Source: Candidatus Leptovillus gracilis
GTDB taxonomy: Bacteria > Chloroflexota > Anaerolineae > Promineifilales > Promineifilaceae
NCBI GenBank assembly: GCA_016716065.1
Contig: JADJXA010000001.1
Coordinates: 744,001 to 808,000, forward strand
Length of the DNA stretch: 64,000 bases
Direction of reading: 5' to 3'
The notes under the pieces were generated by a model. That model searched no databases. It saw only the letters and a program-made list of their open reading frames with translations, and had not been told where the DNA came from. Shown here one piece after another: positions 24,302-32,375 of this stretch (positions are counted from its first letter, which is position 1; the number at the start of each line of letters is the position of its first letter). The position numbers and the translations under genes are program-made.

Positions 24302-25141
24302 TTAAACCAAAGGTTTTTTCATTTCGATGCGGCGGAAGGCTTCAAAATACCCGGCAGCTTTATAGCCTTGCCAGGTGTCATCGTCGAGGATGTTTTCGGT
24401 GATGGTGTCTTGCCGTTTGTGGCGTTGGTGCAGAATATGCAGAATGGCGGCGGCAACCTCGACCGGGTCGCCGGCCGTTACTTCGACATTGATGCGTGTC
24501 AACTGCAACAGCCCGGCGTGGTAGGTTACCCAGCCGCGGCCACCATCCAACAATTCCACCACCAGCGCCGATAAATTCTTGACGTGGTGAAGGGATTCTA
24601 TCTCGTTGAGCCAGTTGGGGACCTGACGGCGATGGGAGAGCAGCATAATGGCGTCGTCGTGGCCGAGGGGGATGACATTCCTCACGCGGATGTCTTCGGG
24701 TAGTTCGGCGTGCAAGTTGGGGGCGCGGCGGGCAACGATGAGTTCGCGGGTTTCGCTGAAGCCGCATTTGCAAAAAAGGGTATGGGCCGGGGTGTTGCCT
24801 TTGATCACTTCCAGCCAGATCGTTGCCACGTGCAGATCGTGCGAATGCTGCATCAGTTGGTCCATAAGCGCCTGGCCGGTTCCCTGGCGACGGCCGTCTG
24901 GCAAAACCCCCAGGCGCGAAATCCAGGTACGGCCGTCTCGCACTCCCAACATACCCAAACCCAACATCACATCCCCTTTTACGGCCACCGCGGATCGTTC
25001 CAACTGCACGTCATAGACACGAGCATATTCCTGCAAACGGGCCGCATTCATGGGCATGGGCACCAGGTAATCCACTCGCGTCTGGTTGTAAGCGGCGACC
25101 AGTTCATCGTAGGAGAATTGACTGGCGGGGACAAGGTTCAT
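24302..25141 (-). CDS. GNAT-family acetyltransferase
   Basis: About 279 residues. The N-terminal GNAT fold (about 1-145) has the acetyl-CoA loop VLPDGRRQGTGQALMDQLM and the following NTPAHTLFCKCGF. The C-terminal half (about 150-275) is a mixed alpha/beta domain with no family I recognise. Substrate unknown. ATG 25141 (MNLVP) is chosen over 25165 because the extra eight residues are not GNAT-like. Confidence 0.78.
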   Translation of the reverse strand: MNLVPASQFSYDELVAAYNQTRVDYLVPMPMNAARLQEYARVYDVQLERSAVAVKGDVMLGLGMLGVRDGRTWISRLGVLPDGRRQGTGQALMDQLMQHSHDLHVATIWLEVIKGNTPAHTLFCKCGFSETRELIVARRAPNLHAELPEDIRVRNVIPLGHDDAIMLLSHRRQVPNWLNEIESLHHVKNLSALVVELLDGGRGWVTYHAGLLQLTRINVEVTAGDPVEVAAAILHILHQRHKRQDTITENILDDDTWQGYKAAGYFEAFRRIEMKKPLV

Positions 25142-25242
25142 ACACGCCTCAGTGGGGCTGAGCACAGTTTGGGCAACAATGCAGCAGGGTGGTTAGAGGG
25201 GAAAATGCCGGCTGACACCCTATGCTAACGCAAACCCACGCA

Positions 25243-25611
25243 TCAATCATTTTGCAGAAATGCCGCAATTTGCGCAGGGAATTGTTTCACGTCAATGGGT
25301 TTGGTAATACAGCCATCACAGCCGTAACGCCGGGCCATGCGCTCGGCCGTTTCGACCGGCCAGGCCGTGACGGCCACAATAGGCACGTGTTCCAGATCTG
25401 GGATCTGTTTTAACAGGGTGACGACCGTCTGACCATCCAGATCGGGCAAGCCCATATCAATGAGGATGAGGTCGGGCTTCTCATCTATCGCCAGGGAAAC
25501 CCCCGTTTCGCCATCGGGTGCGTGCAGCAGGCGATAGGGATGGGGCTCCAAAACACGCTCAATCAGCAGCTTGTTGGCGAGATTGTCTTCGATTTGTAGA
25601 ATCGTTTTCAT
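25243..25611 (-). CDS. Single-domain response regulator
   Basis: A 122-residue receiver domain without output domain (DivK/CheY-like). Acidic pocket in LQIEDNLANK, phospho-acceptor Asp52 in ILIDMGLPDLDG, Thr in VAVTAW and Lys in ITKPIDVKQF. It would be phosphorylated by a histidine kinase encoded elsewhere; no kinase lies in this window. Transcribed away from the Trm112-like gene, 38 bases downstream of its start region. Confidence 0.9.
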   Translation of the reverse strand: MKTILQIEDNLANKLLIERVLEPHPYRLLHAPDGETGVSLAIDEKPDLILIDMGLPDLDGQTVVTLLKQIPDLEHVPIVAVTAWPVETAERMARRYGCDGCITKPIDVKQFPAQIAAFLQND

Positions 25612-25648
25612 CCCTTTATACCTCTGTGTTCCGTGTTCCGATTACGGA

Positions 25649-25900
25649 TTACGCCGCCGGGGGTGGCACGGGCAGGTCGGCTACGGCCGTATCCTTCCAC
25701 TTTTCGCCTTCTTCAATCAACATCACTGGAATGCCATCACGAATGGGGTACTTCAGGCCAGAATCGGCCGAGACCAGCCAGCAGCCATGCACCAGTTCCA
25801 GCCGGCCAGGATCGCTGCCGTATTCCTTCGACTGCACCGCTTTGGGGCAGCGCAAAATTTCTAAAAGCTCTGGGCTAATGGGGAGTGAATCGTTGCTCAT
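25649..25900 (-). CDS. Trm112-like (UPF0434/YcaR) small protein
   Basis: An 83-residue protein beginning SNDSLPISPELLEILRCPKA and containing the conserved core SADSGLKYPIRDGIPVMLIEE, typical of Trm112/UPF0434 proteins, which activate methyltransferases or act as zinc-binding partners. Only one of the usual zinc-site cysteines is visible (LRCP), so metal binding is doubtful. Preceded by GGAGAACATGATG with two candidate ATGs; the second is used here. Confidence 0.75.
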   Translation of the reverse strand: MSNDSLPISPELLEILRCPKAVQSKEYGSDPGRLELVHGCWLVSADSGLKYPIRDGIPVMLIEEGEKWKDTAVADLPVPPPAA

Positions 25901-26161
25901 CATGTTCTCCTCTAAATATGAAACTCACTGTGGTTACAGGGCGATCATACGCAACTTAAAGATAAGTGGCAAATGGAAAACGGCCGTAAGCAAAAGGTCA
26001 GCTGGCCGGTTGGTTGGTTCTCTTTGCCGCCAACCAACCAACCGGCCTCCCAACCTTTCCCATTCACCCATTTCATGTTATCTTTAGAATCTGCAAGAGG
26101 GCCTTGGACGGTCACGGCGACAGATTACCGTGGCCGTTTTTCACGCCCCCGGAGAATTTTC

Positions 26162-27769
26162 ATGATAGAACAAACAACCAATGCCAACGGCGATCTCAAA
26201 GAAGCCATTGATGTCCGGCGCACATTCGCCATCATTTCCCACCCGGACGCGGGGAAAACCACCCTGACAGAAAAGCTACTGCTCTATGGCAACGCCATCC
26301 ATCTGGCCGGCAGCGTGCGCGCGCGGCGCAACCAACGCAGCGCCACGTCCGACTGGATGGCGATGGAGCAAGAGCGTGGCATTTCCATCACCTCCACCGT
26401 GCTGCAATTCCCTTACCAGGGCCACGTTGTCAACCTGCTGGACACACCCGGCCATCAGGACTTTTCCGAAGACACCTACCGCACATTGATGGCCGCCGAC
26501 AGCGCCGTCATGGTGCTGGACGCCGCCAAAGGCGTGGAAACGCAAACGCGCAAATTATTCGCGGTTTGTCGCCAGCGCGGTATTCCCATGTTCACCTTCA
26601 TCAATAAGATGGATCGGCCGGCGCTGGACCCATTGGCCCTGCTGGATGAAGTGGAAACGGTGCTGGGGATGCAGCCCGTGCCCATCAACTGGCCGGTCGG
26701 CGACGGCGACCGCTTTAAGGGCGTCTATGACCGCCGCACACAGCAGGTCCATATGTATGACCGCACGGTGCGCAACCAGACCATTTCGCCAGAAACCATC
26801 ACCACCCTGGAAGACCCGCGCCTACGCCAAAACCTGAACGACACGCAGATTGATGACTTCTATACCAACGTGGCCTTGCTGGACGAGATGGGCATGGATT
26901 TTGACCAGGACGCCTTTTTGCGCGGCGAACAGACGCCGGTTTATTTTGGCAGTGCGTTGACCAATTTTGGCGTGCAGTTGTTTTTGGATGATTTTGTGCG
27001 TTTTGCCCCTGGCCCCGGCGCGTATCCGAGCGATCACGGCCGTATTGACCCCTTCAACCACGATTTTTCCGGCTTCGTCTTTAAAATTCAGGCGAACATG
27101 AACCCCAAACACCGCGACAGCGTCGCCTTTTTGCGGATTTGCAGCGGCCGTTTCGAGCGTAACATGGTGGTGAACCATGCGCGCACAGCCAAAAGCATTC
27201 GCCTGCCTATTCCCTACAAATTTTTTGCCGACGAGCGCGAAGTGGTGGAAGAAGCGTATGCCGGGGACATTATCGGACTGCCGGGCAACCGCAACTTTAA
27301 CATCGGCGACACCATCAGCGCCGGTAAAGCGTTCAACTTTGCCCCTATTCCCCGCTTCGCCGCCGAGCATTTTGGCCGGCTGATCAATTTGGACATCGGC
27401 AAGCAAAAGCAGTTTCTGAAGGCCATTCACCAATTGGAAACCGAGGGCGCGATGCAGGTTTTGTACGAGGTGGACGCGCAGCGCCGCGACCCGATTCTGG
27501 CGGTGGTGGGCGTGCTGCAATTCGACGTGGTGAAAGCACGTCTGGAGACAGAATATGGCGTGATGGTACGGCTGGAGATGCTGCCGCACCAGTTATGCCG
27601 CTTTGTCGAGGGTGATCCACAGGAGATCGAAAATCTGCCCTGGCGCTACAGCGGCATGATGCAGACGAAGGATGGCGACGGCCGTCTGGTAGGTCTGTTC
27701 AACTCCGAACACGAATTCAACTACTACCGCGAAAAATACCCCAAAGTGGTCTATAAGCAGATGGTATAG
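26162..27769 (+). CDS. prfC: Peptide chain release factor 3
   Basis: A 535-residue translational GTPase of RF3 length. G1 SHPDAGKTT, G2 RGISITST, G3 DTPGHQDF, G4 NKMD are all present, followed by domain II and the RF3-type C-terminus with YRYSGMMQ-like spacing (LPWRYSGMMQTKDGDG). RF3 removes RF1/RF2 from the ribosome after peptide release. The frame is open upstream to 25973, but that 190-base extension does not look like RF3. The 25904-26161 gap contains GGTTGGTT/AACCAACC inverted units and no gene. Confidence 0.92.
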   Translation: MIEQTTNANGDLKEAIDVRRTFAIISHPDAGKTTLTEKLLLYGNAIHLAGSVRARRNQRSATSDWMAMEQERGISITSTVLQFPYQGHVVNLLDTPGHQDFSEDTYRTLMAADSAVMVLDAAKGVETQTRKLFAVCRQRGIPMFTFINKMDRPALDPLALLDEVETVLGMQPVPINWPVGDGDRFKGVYDRRTQQVHMYDRTVRNQTISPETITTLEDPRLRQNLNDTQIDDFYTNVALLDEMGMDFDQDAFLRGEQTPVYFGSALTNFGVQLFLDDFVRFAPGPGAYPSDHGRIDPFNHDFSGFVFKIQANMNPKHRDSVAFLRICSGRFERNMVVNHARTAKSIRLPIPYKFFADEREVVEEAYAGDIIGLPGNRNFNIGDTISAGKAFNFAPIPRFAAEHFGRLINLDIGKQKQFLKAIHQLETEGAMQVLYEVDAQRRDPILAVVGVLQFDVVKARLETEYGVMVRLEMLPHQLCRFVEGDPQEIENLPWRYSGMMQTKDGDGRLVGLFNSEHEFNYYREKYPKVVYKQMV

Positions 27770-27779
27770 AAATCGTCAA

Positions 27780-27798
27780 TCCTTCGGGAAGCTCAGGA
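27780..27798 (-). repeat. Dispersed 19-mer, TCCTGAGCTTCCCGAAGGA
   Basis: Copy of the element at 5109-5127 with one change. It supplies the last codons and stop of the adjacent minus-strand peroxiredoxin-like gene and is followed by a CGTCAAT tandem array (27800-27835). Confidence 0.65.
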
Positions 27799-28347
27799 CA
27801 AATCGTCAATCGTCAATTTTCTCGTCAATTCCTGCAAATCAGGGTGATCCCCGGCGTGGCTGCTGTAATAGGCATAGCGGATGACGCCCTGGGTGTCCAC
27901 AATAAACGTGCCCGGCAGCATCTTCACATCACCGGTTGCTTTCCCCTGAACATGTCCTCTGGCGGCGGCGCGCACGGCCGCTTTCGCCATGCCCGGGTTC
28001 AACATAGAAGCGACGCCGGCGCGTTGCAGCCCATACACTTCATACACATCGGCCGTCTGATTGCAGTAACAGTCTATGCTGGGAGCCAGATTGCCGCAGT
28101 AACGTTCGGCGTGTTTCGGTTCCCCCAACGCCACAGCCACCACTTTCAGCCCGGCCTTTTCAATTTCCTCACGATGCAGCTCTAACTGAGCCAGCCATTC
28201 ACGGCAAAAAATTCAACCAAAGTGCCGTAAAAACGTCAGCAGCGTCGGGCCGTTGGCCCATAAAGTCTGCAATTCCACCGGTTCGCCCGTAACGGATAGA
28301 GCCAATCCATTGGGGGCCAGATCGCCTATTTTCAATTTTTTCGCCAT
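27793..28347 (-). CDS. AhpC/TSA (PRXL2-like) redox protein with in-frame TGA at the CxxC: candidate selenoprotein
   Basis: Read through one TGA, the frame encodes 184 residues. Codons 1-44 end in TLLTFLRHFG, then TGA (28215-28213), then IFCREWLAQLELHREEIE in the same frame and on to a thioredoxin-fold tail (VKMLPGTFIVDTQGVIRYAYY). Relatives carry Cys-x-x-Cys exactly here (FLRHFGCxxCRE), so TGA replaces the first catalytic Cys, giving U-x-x-C. A possible SECIS-like hairpin follows the TGA: ATG/CAT and GCTC/GAGC arms around AGTTA. No selenocysteine machinery lies in the window. A nonsense mutation is the alternative, but a change at precisely this codon would be a coincidence. Family: peroxiredoxin-like 2. 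Confidence 0.72.
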
Positions 28348-28535
28348 GTCTCACCTTTGTAATTGGACAATAATAGTGCAATTATATATCTTGCAAAGTT
28401 TTTGTCAATATATGGCGATCCGTTAAACCACAACGGCCGTTCCTCATCCAGCCTCTTCTTAACCCGTTATCACCACCGACTATCCACCCAAATCCCTTCC
28501 CGAAAACATTGACCTTAAAAGTTCGCCCGCCCATC
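28348..28535. other. Intergenic stretch, no gene seen
   Basis: AT-rich spacer between the divergent peroxiredoxin-like gene and the dcw promoter. Nothing beyond one ACGGCCGT octamer was recognised. Confidence 0.5.
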
Positions 28536-28564
28536 TTCACATAAATGGGGCTTTGGTGTATACT
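28536..28564 (+). promoter_or_regulatory. Promoter of the dcw cluster
   Basis: TTCACA (28536-28541), 17-base spacer, TATACT (28559-28564). Predicted start near 28571, just upstream of the TGGGG repeats that should bind MraZ. Confidence 0.75.
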
Positions 28565-28585
28565 GTTGGCCTAACGTGGTGAAAA

Positions 28586-28615
28586 GTGGGGCATTGTGGG
28601 GCATTATGGCCGCAT
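28586..28615 (+). promoter_or_regulatory. MraZ-binding box
   Basis: Two exact GTGGGGCATT repeats at 28586 and 28596 and a degenerate third (ATGGCCGCAT) at 28606, with 10-base period. MraZ binds tandem TGGGN repeats with this spacing upstream of its own gene, so this is an autoregulatory operator. Extra TGGGGC copies lie at 28546 (inside the promoter spacer) and 28640. Confidence 0.85.
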
Positions 28616-28750
28616 AAACCTACCAAAACCGTGTTAAAATGGGGCAAACAGAACGAATGTTCTAGCAGTATTCTACCCAGATTAGACCCTATAGGTCTCG
28701 CTAAATAGATAACACCGGCCAGAAAAAGCCGGAATACGCGACGGAACATC

Positions 28751-29176
28751 ATGCTTTTAGGTGAATTTACGCACACCATAGACACCAAAGGTCGGCTGAC
28801 CATTCCCGCCAAGTTACGCGGCGAAATGGCCGGCGGGCTGGTGGTTACGCGCGGCTTCGACCAAAACCTGATGATCTTCACCGTAGAAGGTTGGCGGCAG
28901 CTGGCGGATAAAATTGCTGAACGGCCGTTAGGCGATGAAGACGTGCGCGCTTTCCGGCGGCGTGTCTTTTCCGGCGCAGTAGACCTGGAACCCGACCGCC
29001 AGGGGCGCATTTTACTGCCCCCCTACCTGCGCGAATTTGCCGCCATAGACGGTGATGTGATCATCGCCGGGATGTATAACTACGTGGAACTGTGGAACCC
29101 AGACGCCTGGCAGTCCATCCGCAGCGCCATCAACGACAGCAGCGACGCCGCCCGGTGGCAAGACCTGGGAATCTAA
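28751..29176 (+). CDS. mraZ: MraZ, transcriptional regulator of the dcw cluster
   Basis: A 141-residue AbrB-like protein with two MraZ half domains: MLLGEFTHTIDTKGRLTIPAK near the N-terminus and VDLEPDRQGRILLPPYLREF in the second half, the conserved DxKGRxxxP and DxxGRxxLP motifs. It binds the TGGGG repeats upstream and represses the cell-division cluster. First gene of the cluster. Confidence 0.95.
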   Translation: MLLGEFTHTIDTKGRLTIPAKLRGEMAGGLVVTRGFDQNLMIFTVEGWRQLADKIAERPLGDEDVRAFRRRVFSGAVDLEPDRQGRILLPPYLREFAAIDGDVIIAGMYNYVELWNPDAWQSIRSAINDSSDAARWQDLGI

Positions 29177-29217
29177 GAATTCACAATGAGCGATTGAGAT
29201 CGTCAATCGTCAACCAA

Positions 29218-30138
29218 ATGACCCATACGCCTGTCCTTTACCAAGAAGTGCTGAACCTGCTGCGTCCACAGCCAGACGGCCGTTACCTGGATGGCACACT
29301 AGGCGCTGGCGGACACACAGCCGGAATTTTAGCCGCATCAGCGCCTAACGGCCGTGTCCTCGGTTTCGACCGCGACCCGGAAGCCATTGCCTTCGCCCGC
29401 CAACGCCTAGCCGAATACGGCAGCCGGGTGACATTCGTCAACGACAGCTACGCCAACATGGCCCAGATCGCCCCCACGTTGGGCTTTGCCCCGCTAGACG
29501 GCATCTTGCTCGACCTGGGTCTATCATCCCGGCAGTTAGACGACGGCGCGCGCGGTTTCGCCTTCAGGCAAGAGGGGCCGCTAGACATGCGCTTCGACCA
29601 GACACAAGGCGAAACAGCCGCCGACCTGCTTAACAACCTGACAGAAGTAGAACTGACCGATATTTTTTGGCGCTACGGCGAAGAAAAACAGAGCCGCGCC
29701 TACGCCCGACTCATCGTCGCCAACCGGCCACTCACCAGCACCACCCAACTGGCCGACCTCATCGCCGGGCGCACAGGCAGCCAGCGCCGCCGCATTCATC
29801 CGGCGACGCAAATTTTTCAGGCGCTGCGCATCGCCGTGAATCAGGAATTGGCCGCTGTGGAGACCGGCGTACCGGCGGCCATCAGCCTGCTAAAACCGGG
29901 GGGAAGGCTGGCCGTCATCAGCTTCCACTCATTGGAAGACCGATTTGTTAAGCGGCTGTTCCGCCAGCAGAGTCAGGCCTGCACCTGTCCGCCGGAACAG
30001 CCGGTTTGCACATGTGGTGGCAAAGCGCCTCTGCGCCTGATCACCCGTAAAGCCGTCCAGGCAACCGCCGCCGAAATAGAAAATAACCCGCGCAGTCGCA
30101 GCGCGCGCCTGCGGGTCGTCGAGAAAAACAGCGTATGA
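29218..30138 (+). CDS. rsmH: 16S rRNA (cytosine1402-N4)-methyltransferase
   Basis: A 306-residue RsmH/MraW of normal length. SAM-binding motif GTLGAGGHTAGIL (family: DGTxGxGGHs), GILLDLGLSSRQLDD, GPLDMRFD and the RRIHPATQIFQALRIAVNQEL signature are present. It methylates 16S rRNA in the P-site. ATG 29218 (MTHTPVLYQEVL) is the family start; the upstream open frame is not conserved. The gap to mraZ holds GATCGTCAAT-type repeat units. The stop overlaps the next start (ATGA). Confidence 0.95.
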   Translation: MTHTPVLYQEVLNLLRPQPDGRYLDGTLGAGGHTAGILAASAPNGRVLGFDRDPEAIAFARQRLAEYGSRVTFVNDSYANMAQIAPTLGFAPLDGILLDLGLSSRQLDDGARGFAFRQEGPLDMRFDQTQGETAADLLNNLTEVELTDIFWRYGEEKQSRAYARLIVANRPLTSTTQLADLIAGRTGSQRRRIHPATQIFQALRIAVNQELAAVETGVPAAISLLKPGGRLAVISFHSLEDRFVKRLFRQQSQACTCPPEQPVCTCGGKAPLRLITRKAVQATAAEIENNPRSRSARLRVVEKNSV

Positions 30139-30623
30139 CGACAAATTCGATGAGACAAAAACGAGAAACAGCCAAACGTTTGAACTGGCTTACAGAAGCG
30201 CAGGCGGCCATCGGCTGGGGCATCATCCTGGTTCTGCTCGCCATCCTGGGGGCAATTTACCTCAACCAGGCCAGCCACATTGCCGTCACCGGCCGCCGCG
30301 TGCAGATGATGCAAAACGACCTGGAAACGCTGAAACGGGACAACGCTGCTATCGAAAGAACCATTGCCGAATCACAATCGTTGGGACGATTACAGCAGCA
30401 GGCGCAAGCGATGGGCTTTGTCGAAGCAAAACCGGGCGACATCGAATATCTGTTGATTCCTGAATACCCCCACGCAACGGCCGTGCCGCCCCAACTTTCA
30501 CCCGACCCCGCCGCCACCCCCCAAGCTGCCCCGGTCTCGCCGCCAGAAACCATCGAAGAAGCCTTCTGGTTGGCCTTTCGCGACAGCGTGGGCGACCTGA
30601 TCCAAGGAGAAGCCGGTGAATAA
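30135..30623 (+). CDS. ftsL: FtsL-like septum protein
   Basis: A 162-residue bitopic membrane protein: short basic cytoplasmic tail, one transmembrane helix (about 25-47), then a coiled coil (about 50-90, VQMMQNDLETLKRDNAAIER) and a Pro-rich tail. Position between rsmH and ftsI is the classical ftsL slot, though sequence identity is low as usual. FtsL with FtsB/FtsQ links FtsZ to septal synthesis. It overlaps rsmH by 4 bases and ftsI by 8. Confidence 0.8.
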   Translation: MTTNSMRQKRETAKRLNWLTEAQAAIGWGIILVLLAILGAIYLNQASHIAVTGRRVQMMQNDLETLKRDNAAIERTIAESQSLGRLQQQAQAMGFVEAKPGDIEYLLIPEYPHATAVPPQLSPDPAATPQAAPVSPPETIEEAFWLAFRDSVGDLIQGEAGE

Positions 30624-32310
30624 CAGTCAATTACGCCGCATGTGGATTATCGTGATCGGTCTGGTGTTTACAACCGTCATCATCATCGGTCGTTTGGTCG
30701 CTTTCCAGATCATCCAGGGCGAAGAATGGGCCGCCAAAACAGCCGATGAGTTGGTCGTCATCGCCCGCCCGGAGCGTGGCGTTATCTACGACCGCAACGG
30801 CGCCGTCCTGGCCGCCAACGGCGCCGACTACCAGATTGGCGTTTCCCCCAACCTGGTGATCAACCCCGACGAAGTAGCCAATCAGCTGGCCGTCATCCTG
30901 GAACAACCCCGACACGAAATCATGGGCGCGCTGCAATCCAGCGCTCCCTTTGTCATGTTAGCCGGGCGCGTCTCCTCAGACATCGCCGAACGCGTGCGGC
31001 AGGTAAACGCGCAGTACGGTGGCCTACAAATTGACCCCCTGCCCCGGCGTTTTTATCCTCAGGGCGATCTGATGTGCCACACCCTGGGCTACGTAGACTT
31101 CGACGGCAACGGCGGGGCGGGCATTGAGGGCTATTACCAGACCGAGTTGGCCGGGGAAGCGGCCAGCGCCACAATCAACATTTCGCCTTTTTACGTGCAG
31201 CAGAGCGTCATTGCCCGCGAAGGCGCGGACATGGTGTTGACCATTGACCGCTCGGTGCAATATATGGTGGAAAAACACCTTAAAGAAGCAATGGTGGAAT
31301 GGGGCGCGGAAAGCGGCACCATCATCGTGATGGAACCAAAGACGGGGGCCATTCTGGCCATGGCCAGCGAACCATGTTTTACACCCGATGGTTTTTACAA
31401 AGCGCCAGAAGAGATGTTGTTTAATCCCATCGTCAGCCGCCAATTCGAACCTGGCTCGGTCATGAAGTTGATTACGATGGCGGCCGCTTTGGATTCAGGC
31501 GCAGTGACGCCGCAAACAACTTATTACGATTCCGGCGAATTGTGGGTGGGCGGCCATCGCACGGTGAACTGGGACCGCGCCGCGCATGGCACGGTAGACA
31601 TGACCACGCTGCTGTCCCGCTCGCTCAACGTGGGCGCGGCGACCATTACCACCTGGATGGGCGCGGACACCTATTATGATTACATGCGCCGCTTCAACTT
31701 TGGCAGCCCTACCGGCATAGACATTATGTCGGAGGCGGGCGGATTGATGCCCCTGCCCGGCGACGCATTGTGGACAGAGTCATTCATGGCGACCAACTCT
31801 TACGGCCAAAGTCTGGCGGTAACACCGCTGCAAATGATCGCTTCTGTATCGGCCATCGCCAACGGCGGGGAGTTGATGCAGCCTTACGTGGTGCAAGAGG
31901 TTCATACCGCCAACGGCACATTTATCCACCAACCGGCGGTCCTTAGCCGCCCCATCAGCCAGGAAACGGCGCGGCAGGTCACGGCCATGGCGGTAACGGC
32001 CGTTGCCAGCGAAGTCCCCGAAGCCAGAGTAGACGGCTACACCATCGCCGGCAAAACCGGCACGGCGCAAATCGCCGAAAACGGCGTCTACTTGCAAGAA
32101 GACACCATCGCCTCTTTTATCGGCTGGCTGCCCGCCGACAACCCGGAGATTATTGTGTTCATTAAGCTGGACAAACCCCAGGTCTCTCCCTGGGGGTCCA
32201 CCACCGCCGCACCAACCTTCGCCAAACTGGCGAACGAATTGGTCGTCTTGCTGGGCATTCCCCCCGACAACATGCGCCAGCAGGAAGATGTCATGGCCCT
32301 GAGAAATTAA
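30616..32310 (+). CDS. ftsI: Septal peptidoglycan transpeptidase (PBP3/FtsI)
   Basis: A 564-residue class B penicillin-binding protein: N-terminal membrane anchor (about 10-30), dimerisation domain with ARPERGVIYDRNGAVLA, and transpeptidase domain with SxxK as FEPGSVMK, SxN as SRSLNVG and KTGTA. It crosslinks septal peptidoglycan. Starts with GTG, placed after AAGGAG inside ftsL. The following slot, normally murE, is empty: murF comes next. Confidence 0.93.
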   Translation: MNNSQLRRMWIIVIGLVFTTVIIIGRLVAFQIIQGEEWAAKTADELVVIARPERGVIYDRNGAVLAANGADYQIGVSPNLVINPDEVANQLAVILEQPRHEIMGALQSSAPFVMLAGRVSSDIAERVRQVNAQYGGLQIDPLPRRFYPQGDLMCHTLGYVDFDGNGGAGIEGYYQTELAGEAASATINISPFYVQQSVIAREGADMVLTIDRSVQYMVEKHLKEAMVEWGAESGTIIVMEPKTGAILAMASEPCFTPDGFYKAPEEMLFNPIVSRQFEPGSVMKLITMAAALDSGAVTPQTTYYDSGELWVGGHRTVNWDRAAHGTVDMTTLLSRSLNVGAATITTWMGADTYYDYMRRFNFGSPTGIDIMSEAGGLMPLPGDALWTESFMATNSYGQSLAVTPLQMIASVSAIANGGELMQPYVVQEVHTANGTFIHQPAVLSRPISQETARQVTAMAVTAVASEVPEARVDGYTIAGKTGTAQIAENGVYLQEDTIASFIGWLPADNPEIIVFIKLDKPQVSPWGSTTAAPTFAKLANELVVLLGIPPDNMRQQEDVMALRN

Positions 32311-32321
32311 GAAGGATGAAT

Positions 32322-32375
32322 GGTGAATTGTGAAGTTCTCTTTACTTCACAATTCACAATTCACAATTCACAATT
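32322..32375. repeat. Fold-back tandem repeat (TTCACAA units) before murF
   Basis: GTGAATTGTGAAG on the left is complementary to the CTTCACAATTCAC start of a run of four TTCACAA(T) units that ends directly at the murF ATG. A near-identical spacer precedes murG (37367-37403). Confidence 0.75.

Noticed and set aside
28537..29010. Minus-strand frame opposite the dcw promoter and mraZ
   Set aside because: It overlaps the promoter, MraZ box and a confident mraZ; composition is that of an antisense shadow.
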